A stretch of 64,000 nt of DNA from JAMXLO01 sp037201625 (GTDB lineage Bacteria > Pseudomonadota > Alphaproteobacteria > Acetobacterales > Acetobacteraceae): the NCBI GenBank assembly GCA_037201625.1, contig JBBCGR010000004.1, positions 62,001 through 126,000 on the forward strand, read 5' to 3'. Position 1 is the first letter of the stretch, and each line of letters begins with the position of its first letter. Below are positions 27,483 through 37,533 of this stretch, piece after piece. Below the pieces are notes generated by a model, which did no database searches, was not told the DNA's origin, and saw only the letters and a list, made by a program, of their open reading frames with translations. The position numbers and the translations under genes are program-made.

Positions 27483-29237
27483 ATGCCCGATCCGACTTAC
27501 CTGGTCGGTCCCGGGCGCGCCCGCCGGCCGAATGTTCTGGCCCGGCACCACGTGGTGGTGTCGGGCCATTACTACGCCTCGCTGGCCGGCTTGCAGATCC
27601 TGGAGGCCGGCGGCAACGCGATCGACGCCGGGGTCGCGACCGGCCTCGCCATCGACGTGCTGGAAAGCCAGTTCGTCGGCTTCGGCGGCGTCGCGCCGAT
27701 CATGCTGCACCTGGGCGAACGCAACGAGACGCACGTGATCAGCGGCGTCGGCGTGTGGCCGAAGGCGGCGCGGCTCGAGTATTTCCAGCAGGAGTGCGGC
27801 GGGCGCATCCCCGACGGGGTTTTGCAGACCGTGGTGCCGGCGGCGCCGTCCAACTGGATCGCCGCCCTCGAGCGCTTCGGCACGATGTCGTTCGCCGAGG
27901 TCGCATCGGCGGCCATCCGCTTCGCCCGCGACGGCTTCCCGACCTATCCGTTCTTCGCCGAGATCCTGGCCGCGCGGCAGGCGGAGATCCGTCAGTGGCC
28001 GTCGACCGCGGCGGTGTTCCTGCCGGGTGGCCGGCCGCCCCAGGTGGGCGAATTGTTCGTGCAGGCCGATCTCGGCCGCACCCTGCAGTACATGGCCGAT
28101 GAGGAGCGCGCGCATGCCGCCGGTGGCCGGGCGGCCGGCCTGCAGGCGGCGCGGCGGGCCTTCTACCAGGGCGACGTGGCCCAGGCGATCGCCCGCCACC
28201 AGGCCGAGAGCGGCGGCTGGCTGGCGGCCGAAGACCTCGCGGCATTCGCAAGCCGGTTCGAGGCGCCGTGCAGCATCCGCTTCGGGGAGTTCGACGTGTT
28301 CGGCTGCGGCGCCTGGTCGCAGGGGCCGATGGTGCTGGAGGCGCTGAACATCCTCGAAGGCCTCGACCTGCGCGGCATGGGGCACAATTCCACCGGCTAC
28401 ATCCACGCGGTGACCGAGGCGCTGAAACTCGCCGCTGCCGACCGCGAGGTGTATTTCGGCGACCCGGATTTCGTCGACGTGCCGCTCGAGGCGCTGCTGT
28501 CGAAGGACTATGCGGCGCGGCGGCGGGCCCTGTTCGACCCTGCCAAGGCGTGGCCGGGCATGCCGCCGGCGGGCGAGGTGGGCGGCGTGTCGATCCCGGC
28601 CTGGCGCCCCGATCCGTCCTCCGGCATGGCGCTGGAGATCGCCGCGACCCGGCCGGAGACCTCCTTCCTCTGCGTCGCCGACCGCCACGGCAACGTGTTC
28701 GCCGCGACGCCCAGCGATCCGGCGATCAGCGGCGCCATGGTCCCGGGCACCGGGATCACGCCGTCGCTGTGGGGCTCGCGCGGCTATACCGGCGATGGCC
28801 ACCCCGCCCGGGTTGGGCCGGGGCGGCGGCCGCGCATGTCGGCCAACCCGGCGATCGCCATCAAGCCCGGCGAGATGGTCATCCCGTTCGGCTCGCCGGG
28901 CAGCGAGGTGCTGGGCCAGGCGATGGTGCAGGTCTTCCTCAACCAGGCGGTGTTCGGCATGGACCCGCAATCGGCCTGCGAGGCGCCGCGCTTCGCCTCC
29001 TACTCCTGGCCGGAATCGGCGCTGCCGCATTCCTACCGCCCGGGCCACCTGTGCGTGGAGGAGGACGTCGGCCGTCCGACCGGCGAGGCGCTGGCGGCGC
29101 TGGGCCATCGCGTGGAGTGGTGGCCTGAGCGCAAATACCTCGCCGGGTCCGTCTGCACGATCCAGTCCGACCTGCGCGCCGGCATCAAATGGGCCGGCGC
29201 CGATCCCCGCCGCACCGCCTACGCCATCGGCTGGTGA
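27483..29237 (+). CDS. Gamma-glutamyltransferase-family Ntn hydrolase
   Basis: A 584-residue member of the self-processing GGT family (glutathione or acyl-amide hydrolysis/transfer). VSGHYYASLAGLQILEAGGNAIDAGVA is the family N-terminus. The autoprocessing site is near residue 392 (RPETSFLCVADRHGNVFAAT), where the nucleophilic Thr is followed by Ser-Phe. PFGSPGSEVLGQAMVQVFLN and a GxxGxN-like region lie in the small-subunit half. No signal peptide is evident, so it may be a cytoplasmic GGT-like amidohydrolase rather than a true glutathione enzyme. It begins six bases after the protease stop. Confidence 0.85.
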   Translation: MPDPTYLVGPGRARRPNVLARHHVVVSGHYYASLAGLQILEAGGNAIDAGVATGLAIDVLESQFVGFGGVAPIMLHLGERNETHVISGVGVWPKAARLEYFQQECGGRIPDGVLQTVVPAAPSNWIAALERFGTMSFAEVASAAIRFARDGFPTYPFFAEILAARQAEIRQWPSTAAVFLPGGRPPQVGELFVQADLGRTLQYMADEERAHAAGGRAAGLQAARRAFYQGDVAQAIARHQAESGGWLAAEDLAAFASRFEAPCSIRFGEFDVFGCGAWSQGPMVLEALNILEGLDLRGMGHNSTGYIHAVTEALKLAAADREVYFGDPDFVDVPLEALLSKDYAARRRALFDPAKAWPGMPPAGEVGGVSIPAWRPDPSSGMALEIAATRPETSFLCVADRHGNVFAATPSDPAISGAMVPGTGITPSLWGSRGYTGDGHPARVGPGRRPRMSANPAIAIKPGEMVIPFGSPGSEVLGQAMVQVFLNQAVFGMDPQSACEAPRFASYSWPESALPHSYRPGHLCVEEDVGRPTGEALAALGHRVEWWPERKYLAGSVCTIQSDLRAGIKWAGADPRRTAYAIGW

Positions 29238-29341
29238 TCACCGGCGTCGACTGAAGCCCGGAGGACGCGGGCCTTAGGTCATGGCCGCGCTCGGCCGCCG
29301 GCTGGCCGGTTCCCGTTCCTGCCGATCCGCGTCCCCCCCGC

Positions 29342-29500
29342 CGTCATGCCCTGGCCATCCGCGTCTCACGTTCGTAGAGGCGGCAGACGTGGATAGCCGG
29401 CAAGACGCCTGCCATGACGGAGGGACCGTGGGATCCAGCGCCTGCCGACCCCGCGTCCCCCCTCGTCATGGCATGGCTTGGCCATGCCATCCACGTCTCA
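29342..29500. repeat. Family B palindromes, inverted pair plus single copy
   Basis: The pair at 29342-29422 is diverged. The copy at 29464-29500 is a near-perfect palindrome: CGTCATGGCATGGCTTGGCC followed by ATGCCATCCACGTCT. Confidence 0.8.
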
Positions 29501-29543
29501 CCTTTGGGACCGCAGCACCCAGCCATCTGTGCAGCGTTTCCGC

Positions 29544-29586
29544 TTGACCACCCACGCCGCCCCCTCGTATTAACGAACAGTCGTTC
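29544..29586 (+). promoter_or_regulatory. tetR promoter with overlapping operator
   Basis: TTGACC (29544-29549) and GTATTA (29567-29572) are 17 bases apart. Directly after lies ACGAACAGTCGTTC (29573-29586), with GAAC/GTTC arms around a four-base spacer. This is a typical TetR/AcrR half-site pair placed to block the start, so the regulator probably represses itself. Confidence 0.55.
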
Positions 29587-29600
29587 ATAACGAGGCGCCA

Positions 29601-30164
29601 GTGCGCGAGCCAGGTGGCAAGCGGGATCTCATCAAGTCGCAGGCCACCCGCCTGTTCGTCGAACACGGGGTCGACGCCGTCTCGGTGCGCGACATCGCCG
29701 CGGCGTGCGCGATGAAGCCGTCCAACCTCTACGCGCATTTCACCTCGAAGGACGCGCTGGTCGCCGAGTTGTTCCACGAGGGCTATGCCGAGTACGGCGC
29801 GCTGCTGGCCGATGCCGCCGGCGGTGCCGCGCCCTTCCGGGTCCGGCTGGAGCGCATGGTCCGCGCCATCTGCCGCCTGCACGATGAGGACAACGCGCGC
29901 TTCCGCTTCCTGATCATGACGCAGCACGGCTTCCTGCGCGACGTGGCGCGCGACGAGCGCAACCCGGTCGAGGTGATCTGCCGCGCCGTGGCGGGCGCGA
30001 TGGCGGCGGGCGAGATCCCCCGCCGCGAGCCCGACCTCATGGCGATGGCGCTGATCGGCATCATCGTCCAGCCCGCCACCGCCCGCCTGTACGGCCGCCT
30101 CCAGGGCGGCCTGCGCGAACGTGCCGATGATATCGTCGCCATGTGCTGGCGCGCGCTGTCGTGA
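29601..30164 (+). CDS. TetR/AcrR-family transcriptional regulator
   Basis: 187 residues. The N-terminal HTH reads ATRLFVEHGVDAVSVRDIAAACAMKPSNLYAHFTSKDALVAELF; the C-terminal ligand domain is generic. Start GTG 29601 has GAGG five bases upstream. It precedes the LplT-Aas gene by 32 bases in the same direction, so that gene is the probable target. The ligand is likely an acyl-CoA or lipid-type molecule by context only. Confidence 0.9.
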   Translation: MREPGGKRDLIKSQATRLFVEHGVDAVSVRDIAAACAMKPSNLYAHFTSKDALVAELFHEGYAEYGALLADAAGGAAPFRVRLERMVRAICRLHDEDNARFRFLIMTQHGFLRDVARDERNPVEVICRAVAGAMAAGEIPRREPDLMAMALIGIIVQPATARLYGRLQGGLRERADDIVAMCWRALS

Positions 30165-30196
30165 CCCCGCTTCCTCCGGATCGAAAGGATGCCGCC

Positions 30197-33100
30197 ATGC
30201 CGGTCTCGCCGATCGGACTGCTGAAGACCCGCCGGATGTGGCCGCTGGCGCTGGCGCAATCCTGCGGCGCGCTGAACGACAACCTGGTGAAGAACGCGAT
30301 GGTCGTGCTGGCGCTGTTCCAGCTTGGCGTCGGCGGCACCGGGCTGTCGGCGCTCGCCGGCGCGCTGTTCATCGCACCCTACATCCTGCTGTCCGCCACC
30401 GCCGGCAAGCTCGCCGACCGGTTCGCCAAGCCGCGCGTGATCGTGGCCTACAAGGCGGCCGAGGTGCTGCTGATGCTGGCTGCCGCGGCGGCGTTCCTGG
30501 CCGAGAGCGTGCCGGCGCTCCTCGCCGTGCTGCTCGGTCTCGGCGTGCAGGCGACGCTGTTCGGGCCGGTGAAATACGGGCTGCTGCCGGAACAGCTTGC
30601 CGAGCACGAACTGGTCGCCGGCAACGGCCTGATCGAGGCCACCACCTTCCTGTCGATCGTCTGCGGCACCGTCGCGGGCGGCGCACTGGTGCTGCTGCCG
30701 CACGGCACGGCGCTGGCGGGCGCGGCGGGCGTCGCGCTCTCGCTGGTCGGGCTGTTCGCCGCGCTGCGCATCCCGGCGGTGCCGGCGGCCGATCCCTCGC
30801 TGCGCATCTCGCCCAACCTGTTCGCCGAGACCTGGCGCGTGGTGCGCCATGCCGCCGGCATCCGTGCCATCTGGCTCTCGCTGCTCGGACTGTCCTGGTT
30901 CTGGACCATGGGGGCCACATTGATGACCGAGTTCCCGGTCATCGCCCGCGACGTGCTGCACGCCGATGGCACGGTGCTCACGCTGCTGCTGACGGTGTTC
31001 GCGGTCGGCGTCGGCGCCGGCTCGATCCAGTGCGCGCGCCTGCTGCACGGCGAGGTGTCGCCGCGGCTGGTGCCGTTCGCCGCCATCGGCATCTCGGTGT
31101 TCTGCTGGGACTTCGCATCGGCCGCCGGCAGCGCGGATGCGATCGCATCGGCCCGCGACGCGCTCACCAGCCTCGCCGGCTGGCGGATGATCGTCGACCT
31201 CTTCCTGCTGGCGGCGTGCGGCGGCATCTTCTCGGTGCCGCTCTACGCGATCATCCAGGAGGCATCGCCGCCCTCCGAGCGCTCGCGCATGATCGCCGCC
31301 AACAACATCATGAACGCGCTGTTCATGGTGGCGGGTGCGGCGGCGGCGGCCGGGCTGGCGGCGGCCGGACTACAGGCGCCTGCCGTGCTGCACATCGCCG
31401 CGGTGGCGAATTTCGCTGTCGCCATCTGGATCGTCCGCATCCTGCCGCACGAGTTCTACCGTTCCCTGCTGCGCTGGTATTTCGACCGGTTCCACCATGT
31501 GCAGGTGCGCGGGCTGGAGAACTACCGTGCCGCCGGCGACCGCGTGGTGATCGTCGCCAACCACCAGTCCTATCTCGACGCCTGCCTGATCGCCGCCTAC
31601 CTGCCCGACAGCCCGACCTTCGCCATCCACACCTCGCAGGTGGCGAAATGGTATTTCAAGCCGTTCCTCGCCGCGGTGCGCACCTTCCCGGTGGACGTGC
31701 AGTCGCCCTACGCGATCAAGCGCATGGTCGAGGCGGTGCGCGACCAGGGGCGCAAGCTGATGATCTTCCCCGAGGGCCGCATCACCCGCACCGGCGCGCT
31801 GATGAAGGTCTACGAGGGCGCCGCGCTGGTCGCCGACAAGTCGCATGCGAAGATCGTCGCGATCAGCATCGAGGGGCTGCAGTTCAGCCGCCTGGGCCAC
31901 ATGCAGGGCAGGGCGCGGCTGCGCTGGTTCCCCCGCCTGCGGCTCAACATCCATCCGCCGGTGACGCTGGCACCGCCCGACAGCGACGACCTGACGCCGC
32001 GCCAGCGCCGCGAGGTGACCGGGCGGGCGCTGCAGGACGTGATGGTCGATGCGGTGTTCCGTTCCAAGGACACCGGGCGCAGCCTGTTCAGGGCGCTGCT
32101 CGACGCGCACGACCTGCACGGCGCGAAGACGCCGATCGCGGAGGACATCGCGCGCCAGCCGATCGGCTACGGCCGCATCCTGGTGGGCGCGACCGCGCTC
32201 GGCCGCGCGCTGGCCGATGCGGCGCCGGGCGAGACGCATGTCGGGCTGCTGATGCCCAACTCGGTGCCGGCGGTGGTCGCCTTCATGGGGCTGCAGGCGT
32301 TCGGCCGCGTGCCCTGCATGCTGAACGTCTCGGCCGGGGCCGCGGCGGTGCTGTCGGCCTGCCGTGCCGCGCAGGTGCGCACCGTGGTGTGCAGCCGCAC
32401 CTTCGTCGAGAAGGGCCGGCTGACCAGGCTGGTGGAACTGATGTCGCAGGAGGTCCGCTTCCTGTGGCTGGAGGATGTGCGCACGACGATCGGGCTGCGC
32501 GCGAAGCTGCGGGCCAAGTGCGACGCCTGGCGGGCGCGGCGGCTGCCGGGCGCGCTCGCCGATCCGGATTCGCCGGCGGTGGTGCTGTTCACCAGCGGGT
32601 CCGAGGGCGTGCCGAAGGGCGTCGTGCTGAGCCACCGCAACCTGATCGCCAACTGCGCGCAGATCGCCTCGGTGATCGACTTCCATGGCGGCGACGTGGT
32701 GTTCAACGCCATGCCGATGTTCCACGCCTTCGGCCTGACCGGCGGCACGATCCTGCCGCTGATCTCCGGCGTGCGCACGTTCCACTACCCGAGCCCGCTG
32801 CACTACCGCGTGGTGCCGGCGCTGATCTACGACACCGACGCGACGATCTGCTTCGGCACGGACACGTTCCTCAACGGCTGGGCGCGCTATGCGCATCCGT
32901 ACGACTTCTATGCCATGCGCTACATCTTTGCCGGCGCCGAGAAGGTGCGCGACGAGACGCGCCGGCTGTTCGCCGACCGGTTCGGGGTGCGCGTGCTCGA
33001 GGGCTACGGCGCGACCGAGACGGCACCGGTGCTGGCGCTGAACACGGCGATGCATTGCCGGCCGGGCAGCGTCGGCCGCTTCGTGCCCGGCGTCACGCCG

Positions 33101-33625
33101 CGGCTGGAGCCGGTGGCCGGGATCGAGGCCGGCGGCCGGCTGTTCGTGCGCGGCCCCAACGTGATGCTCGGCTACCTGCGTGAGACGGCGCCCGGCGTGC
33201 TGGAGCCGCCGGAGGAGGGCTGGTACGACACCGGCGACATCGTGTCGCTGGACGATGCCGGGTTCGTCACCATCGCCGGACGGGTGAAGCGGTTTGCCAA
33301 GATCGGCGGCGAGATGGTGTCGATGACGGCGGCCGAATCGCTCGCCGCCTCGCTCTGGCCCGGCGATCTGCATGCGGTGGTCAGCCTGCCCGATCCGCGC
33401 AAGGGCGAGGCGCTGCTGCTGGTCACCGCGCGGGCCGATGCGGATGCCAAGGCGCTGCTCGTGCATGCCAGGACGCGCGGGATCCCCGAGATCATGGTGC
33501 CGCGCGCGATCCTGACCGTGGCGTCGGTGCCGCTGCTCGGCACCGGCAAGGTGGACTATCCGGCGGTGCACCGGCTGGCCGAGGCGTCGCGCATCGGCGC
33601 GGAGGCGGAGTCCGCGGTGGCGTAG
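30197..33625 (+). CDS. aas: LplT-Aas fusion: lysophospholipid transporter / acyltransferase / acyl-ACP ligase
   Basis: A 1142-residue inner-membrane protein for recycling lysophospholipids. Residues 1-430 form an MFS transporter like LplT (LAQSCGALNDNLVKNAMVVL, twelve hydrophobic segments). Residues about 435-640 are a PlsC acyltransferase (NHQSYLDACLIAAYLP with HX4D near 456; FPEGRITRTGALMKVYEG). Residues about 660-1142 are an AMP-forming acyl ligase (VVLFTSGSEGVPKGVVLSHRN near 798; EGYGATETAPVLALN; WYDTGDIVSLDDAGFVTIAGR). In E. coli these are two proteins; fusions are known. ATG 30197 follows AAGGAT. Likely under the preceding TetR. Confidence 0.94.
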   Translation: MPVSPIGLLKTRRMWPLALAQSCGALNDNLVKNAMVVLALFQLGVGGTGLSALAGALFIAPYILLSATAGKLADRFAKPRVIVAYKAAEVLLMLAAAAAFLAESVPALLAVLLGLGVQATLFGPVKYGLLPEQLAEHELVAGNGLIEATTFLSIVCGTVAGGALVLLPHGTALAGAAGVALSLVGLFAALRIPAVPAADPSLRISPNLFAETWRVVRHAAGIRAIWLSLLGLSWFWTMGATLMTEFPVIARDVLHADGTVLTLLLTVFAVGVGAGSIQCARLLHGEVSPRLVPFAAIGISVFCWDFASAAGSADAIASARDALTSLAGWRMIVDLFLLAACGGIFSVPLYAIIQEASPPSERSRMIAANNIMNALFMVAGAAAAAGLAAAGLQAPAVLHIAAVANFAVAIWIVRILPHEFYRSLLRWYFDRFHHVQVRGLENYRAAGDRVVIVANHQSYLDACLIAAYLPDSPTFAIHTSQVAKWYFKPFLAAVRTFPVDVQSPYAIKRMVEAVRDQGRKLMIFPEGRITRTGALMKVYEGAALVADKSHAKIVAISIEGLQFSRLGHMQGRARLRWFPRLRLNIHPPVTLAPPDSDDLTPRQRREVTGRALQDVMVDAVFRSKDTGRSLFRALLDAHDLHGAKTPIAEDIARQPIGYGRILVGATALGRALADAAPGETHVGLLMPNSVPAVVAFMGLQAFGRVPCMLNVSAGAAAVLSACRAAQVRTVVCSRTFVEKGRLTRLVELMSQEVRFLWLEDVRTTIGLRAKLRAKCDAWRARRLPGALADPDSPAVVLFTSGSEGVPKGVVLSHRNLIANCAQIASVIDFHGGDVVFNAMPMFHAFGLTGGTILPLISGVRTFHYPSPLHYRVVPALIYDTDATICFGTDTFLNGWARYAHPYDFYAMRYIFAGAEKVRDETRRLFADRFGVRVLEGYGATETAPVLALNTAMHCRPGSVGRFVPGVTPRLEPVAGIEAGGRLFVRGPNVMLGYLRETAPGVLEPPEEGWYDTGDIVSLDDAGFVTIAGRVKRFAKIGGEMVSMTAAESLAASLWPGDLHAVVSLPDPRKGEALLLVTARADADAKALLVHARTRGIPEIMVPRAILTVASVPLLGTGKVDYPAVHRLAEASRIGAEAESAVA

Positions 33626-33949
33626 CCAGCGCTGGCTGGCGGGATGGCGCGGCGCGGCGAGTCGCGAGGGAGAAGGCGGATGGTGCGGCGGCGCGGCGCG
33701 AGGGGAGACGCGGATGGTGCGGCCGGGGAGACGGGATGGCGGCCACGCCACCCCACCGTCGCCGTCGGCGCAGGCCACCCCACCCCACCGTCGTAGCGCG
33801 GCCATCCCACCCCCACCGCCGTGGCGGGGCGCCACCCCCCGCCGCCATGGCGCGGCCACGCCACCCCCACCGCCGTCATGGCCGGCCTCCGTGCCGGCCA
33901 TCCACGCCTTCCTTGCGGATCACCGGCGCCGGCCGCGCCGCGACGACCC
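33626..33949. other. Gene-free, low-complexity stretch
   Basis: It opens with the 12-base palindrome GCCAGCGCTGGC (33625-33636) at the end of aas. Then come degenerate short repeats around GCGGATGGTGCGGC and CCACCCCACCGTCG (33660-33870), and one family B copy at about 33870-33912. No credible gene. Confidence 0.6.
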
Positions 33950-34711
<762 letters not shown>

Positions 34712-35060
34712 GGCGGGAGGTTCCTTGTTGCGGGACCGCCAGTGTGTCGCGCCGCGGCGGCGGAAGGAATCCCCCTCATGTCTGGTGCGGACTGTCGAGG
34801 TTCAGGCTTCCACCGCGCCTGCCATCGTTCCCCGGTCGCGCCGCGCATCAAGCCGTGGGGGGCAGGGCCGGCCGGCGCGCGGTCGGTGCCGCGGGAAGCA
34901 TCGCCATCACACCTCGCAGCAAGTCTCAGTCAGCGCGACCCCGCATCGTCATGGCCGCGGCTTGTCCCGGCCATCCACGGCTTTCGTTACAGCGAGCGGA
35001 AAAGAGTGGCTGGCGGGCACGGAGGCCGGCCCTTGACGGCACGGCCATCAGGAGCCGGTA
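34712..35060. other. Gene-free stretch with one family B palindrome
   Basis: No gene seen. A family B copy lies at about 34948-34985 (CGTCATGGCCGCGGCTTGTC, then CCGGCCATCCACGGCT). The rest shows nothing recognisable. Confidence 0.6.
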
Positions 35061-35495
35061 TTATTTCGTCGCCAGCATGTCCCGCAGACCGCGCAGCGCC
35101 AGGTAGTAGCCGGCGATGCCGAAGCCGGTGACCATGCCCAGGCTCACCGTGGCGGTGTCGGACACCGGGCCGCGGCGCACCGGGTTCGAGATGTGCAGCT
35201 CGATGGTCGGGAACTTCACCTGGCTGATCGCCGCCGTCAGCGCCGGATAGCCGCGCGAGAAGCCGGCCGGGTTGAACAGCGCCGCGTCGAACCCGCGGTC
35301 GTTCGCCTCGTAGAGCTTGTTGATGACCTCGCCTTCCAGGTTGGAATGGAAGATCTCGATGTCGACGCCGAGTTCGCTGGCATAGCCGCGGATGCGCTCG
35401 TCGTACTGCGGCAGGGTCATCGGGCCGAAGATCTCGGTCTGCACCTTGCCGCGCATGTTCATGCCCGCGCCGTGGATGATCAGGATCTTCGCCAT
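35061..35495 (-). CDS. Type II dehydroquinase-like protein, catalytic residues changed
   Basis: 144 residues with the AroQ fold pattern: KILIIHGAGMNMRG (family LxxLNGPNLNxLG), EIFHSNLEGEVINKLYEA (FQSNHEGELI), FDAALFNPAGFS (INPGAYTH), IELHISNPVRRG (VEVHLSNIHARE) and GIAGYYLALRGL. The Tyr that starts dehydroquinate dehydration aligns with Phe23, and the active-site His of the PGAYTH motif aligns with Arg81; His101 is kept. It is therefore probably not an efficient dehydroquinase and may have another role. ATG 35495 has GGAGGG seven bases upstream. Confidence 0.75.
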   Translation of the reverse strand: MAKILIIHGAGMNMRGKVQTEIFGPMTLPQYDERIRGYASELGVDIEIFHSNLEGEVINKLYEANDRGFDAALFNPAGFSRGYPALTAAISQVKFPTIELHISNPVRRGPVSDTATVSLGMVTGFGIAGYYLALRGLRDMLATK

Positions 35496-35577
35496 GGCAA
35501 TGCCCTCCCGGTTGCCGGACAATTCAACGCGCTCGACAGTGGCGGTGCAAGCCGGGTAACTCGGGCGCGATCAGGGG

Positions 35578-36372
35578 ATGTCGCCGCGCATGCTCGCTGC
35601 CATCGGCTATTGGGCGCTGCTGGCGTTCGCGGGATGCGCCTGCGGGCTGCTCAACACCCTCGCCTCGTCCGGATCGGCGGTGAGCCTGCCGCTGCTCGTC
35701 ATGCTGGGCCTGCCCGAGGGCGCGGCCAACGCGACCAACCGGCTGCCGGTGATGATCGGCTCGATCATGGCGACCGTCTCGTTCGCGCGTGCCGGTGCGC
35801 TCGACTGGTCGGCGGGCGCCAAGCTGGCACCGGTCGCGGCGATGGGCAGCATCGTGGGCGCGCTGCTCGCCGAGCGGCTGGGCAACCGGCAGATGGGCCT
35901 CGTCATCACCGCCGCCGTGCTGTTCGCGCTCATCCTGCTGTTCACCAAGATCAAGCAGGCGCTGGCGAAGGACATCGACGGGCTGCCGTCGGTGTCCTAT
36001 CGGGCGATGGCCGCGATCTTCCTGGTCGGCATCTGGCTCGGTTTCATCGTGCTCGACGGCGCGACCTACCTGCTGCTGGTGCTGATGCTGATGTGCCACT
36101 ACCGGCTGGCGGAGGCGAACGCGCTCAAGGTGCTGCTGATCGCCGTCACCACCGTGATCCCGATCGCGCTGTTCGGCGGCGCGGGCGAGATCGCCTGGGC
36201 CGAGGGCGGCGTGCTGGCGGCGGGCAGCGTGGTCGGCGGGCATATCGGCGCCAGGCTGTCGCTGCAGCCGCTGGCGCGCGTCTGGGCGTTCCGCATCCTC
36301 GTCGTCGCCATCGTTCTGGAACTGGCGCATCTCGGCTGGCACTACTCGGCACCCTACCGGGCGGCGGTGTGA
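35578..36372 (+). CDS. TSUP-family membrane permease (TauE/SafE)
   Basis: 264 residues, about eight transmembrane segments. The two repeated halves (GCACGLLNTLASSGSAVSLPLLVMLGLP...NATNRLPVMIGS and IFLVGIWLGFIVLDGATYLLLV...ANALKVLLIAVTTVIPIALF) are typical of sulfite/organic-anion exporters. Substrate unknown. Start 35578 or 35590 (neither has a clearly spaced Shine-Dalgarno). Confidence 0.87.
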   Translation: MSPRMLAAIGYWALLAFAGCACGLLNTLASSGSAVSLPLLVMLGLPEGAANATNRLPVMIGSIMATVSFARAGALDWSAGAKLAPVAAMGSIVGALLAERLGNRQMGLVITAAVLFALILLFTKIKQALAKDIDGLPSVSYRAMAAIFLVGIWLGFIVLDGATYLLLVLMLMCHYRLAEANALKVLLIAVTTVIPIALFGGAGEIAWAEGGVLAAGSVVGGHIGARLSLQPLARVWAFRILVVAIVLELAHLGWHYSAPYRAAV

Positions 36373-36427
36373 TCCGGGCAGGGGTCTGACCCGTCGCTGC
36401 CCAGGTCCATCACCCAGCGAAGATCAT

Positions 36428-36543
36428 CCAGCAGCCGTCACCCCCGGCGGCCGTCACCCAGGCGCCGTTACCCAGCGGCCGTCGCCCAACGGCCGTCCCA
36501 CCCAGCGGCGGTCACACTCAGCCGTCGCCCAGCGGCCGTCATC
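36428..36543. repeat. Degenerate 13-16 bp tandem array
   Basis: About eight diverged copies of CCCAGCGGCCGTCA in direct tandem between the convergent permease and nuclease-family genes. The last copy runs into the end of the nuclease reading frame. Confidence 0.75.
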
Positions 36544-37432
36544 CGGGCAGGCGCAGCCGCACTGATACCGGGCAATGGTCGGACAGCCGCTGTTTCCACT
36601 CCGGGCCGGCCTCGCGGTAGGTCAGCACGCGCAGCGTGTCGGGCACCAGCCAGTCGCGCGCCGCGCCGCCCAGCACGATATGGTCGATGAACGCCTCGCT
36701 GCCCCAGCAGGGGCTGGTGCGGCCCTCGGTGGCGCGCACCAGCGGCGCCGCCTCGCGCAATGCCGCCCAGAACTGGTCGCGCCGGTCCATGTGGCGGTTG
36801 AAGTCGCCCAGGACGGCGAAGGCGACGCCTTCGGTGCGGCGCGCCTCGATCCAGCCCAGCAGCGCGGGCACCTGCTGGCGCAACGTCTGGCACGAGGGGC
36901 GGGTGGAACTGCTCAGCCGCTGGTCGCTGCAGCCGGTCTTGAGATGCACCGCGAGCAGCCGCAGCGGCGGATCCAGCCGCAGCGTGATATCGGCGCCATT
37001 GCGCAACTGCCGGCCGCGGTCGACGTCGAGGCCGCCCAGGTCGGGGTTCGAATCGTAGCGGATGCCGCGGCGGACGGCGAAGCCGACGCGCTGGGTGACG
37101 CGGTCGCGGCTCAGGTGGATCGAGTAGCGGTCGGGGGGGAACACGCGTGCCGCGATCGCGGTGCCGTCCACCTCCTGGATCGCGATCACATCGGCATCGA
37201 GTTCCGCGGCATAGCGGCGCAGCAGGTCGATGTCCTCCGGCCGCTTCGGCTCGACGTCGGGCGGCAGGTCGCGCGCGCCGGTGGTCAGCCATTCGAGGTT
37301 CCAGGTCGCGAGCTTGAGTTCCTCGGCGCGCGCGGCCTGCGCCAGCCCCGCCAGCAGCAGGCCCGCCAGCACCAGGCATGCGGACGCCAGACGCGCCGGC
37401 TTCCGGCACGGCGGCATCGAGCGCGGTGTCAT
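36539..37432 (-). CDS. Secreted endonuclease/exonuclease/phosphatase-family protein
   Basis: 297 residues. Signal peptide ARLASACLVLAGLLLAGLAQAARA (about 12-35). EEP motifs: LATWNLEWL, VIAIQEVDG (metal-binding Glu), LLAVHLKTGC, AVLGDFNRH and a C-terminal LSDHCPVSV (catalytic Asp-His). A periplasmic or exported phosphodiesterase; substrate (nucleic acid, lipid or phosphate ester) cannot be told. ATG 37432 precedes the signal; a longer frame reaches 37468. Confidence 0.85.
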   Translation of the reverse strand: MTPRSMPPCRKPARLASACLVLAGLLLAGLAQAARAEELKLATWNLEWLTTGARDLPPDVEPKRPEDIDLLRRYAAELDADVIAIQEVDGTAIAARVFPPDRYSIHLSRDRVTQRVGFAVRRGIRYDSNPDLGGLDVDRGRQLRNGADITLRLDPPLRLLAVHLKTGCSDQRLSSSTRPSCQTLRQQVPALLGWIEARRTEGVAFAVLGDFNRHMDRRDQFWAALREAAPLVRATEGRTSPCWGSEAFIDHIVLGGAARDWLVPDTLRVLTYREAGPEWKQRLSDHCPVSVRLRLPG

Positions 37433-37533
37433 CAGGCCGTGTCCGCCGTGGCGAGCAGCATCGAGCATGCCCCGGCGCGTCGTCCTGCGGCGCGATTCAC
37501 GCCCGGCGCGATCCCACCGGAGGCGATCACGCG

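Larger units (their letters stand above)
29238..29600. other. Gene-free stretch with family B palindromes and the tetR promoter
   Basis: No gene seen. It contains two family B blocks, one inverted pair at about 29342-29422 (CGTCATGCCC...CGCGTCT / AGACGTGGAT...GCCATGACG) and one single copy at about 29464-29500. The last 60 bases hold the tetR promoter and operator. Confidence 0.65.

Noticed and set aside
25866..29108. 1080-codon open frame on the minus strand over the protease and GGT genes
   Set aside because: Both plus-strand genes have full catalytic motifs; the antisense frame is Arg/His/Ala-rich without recognisable domains.
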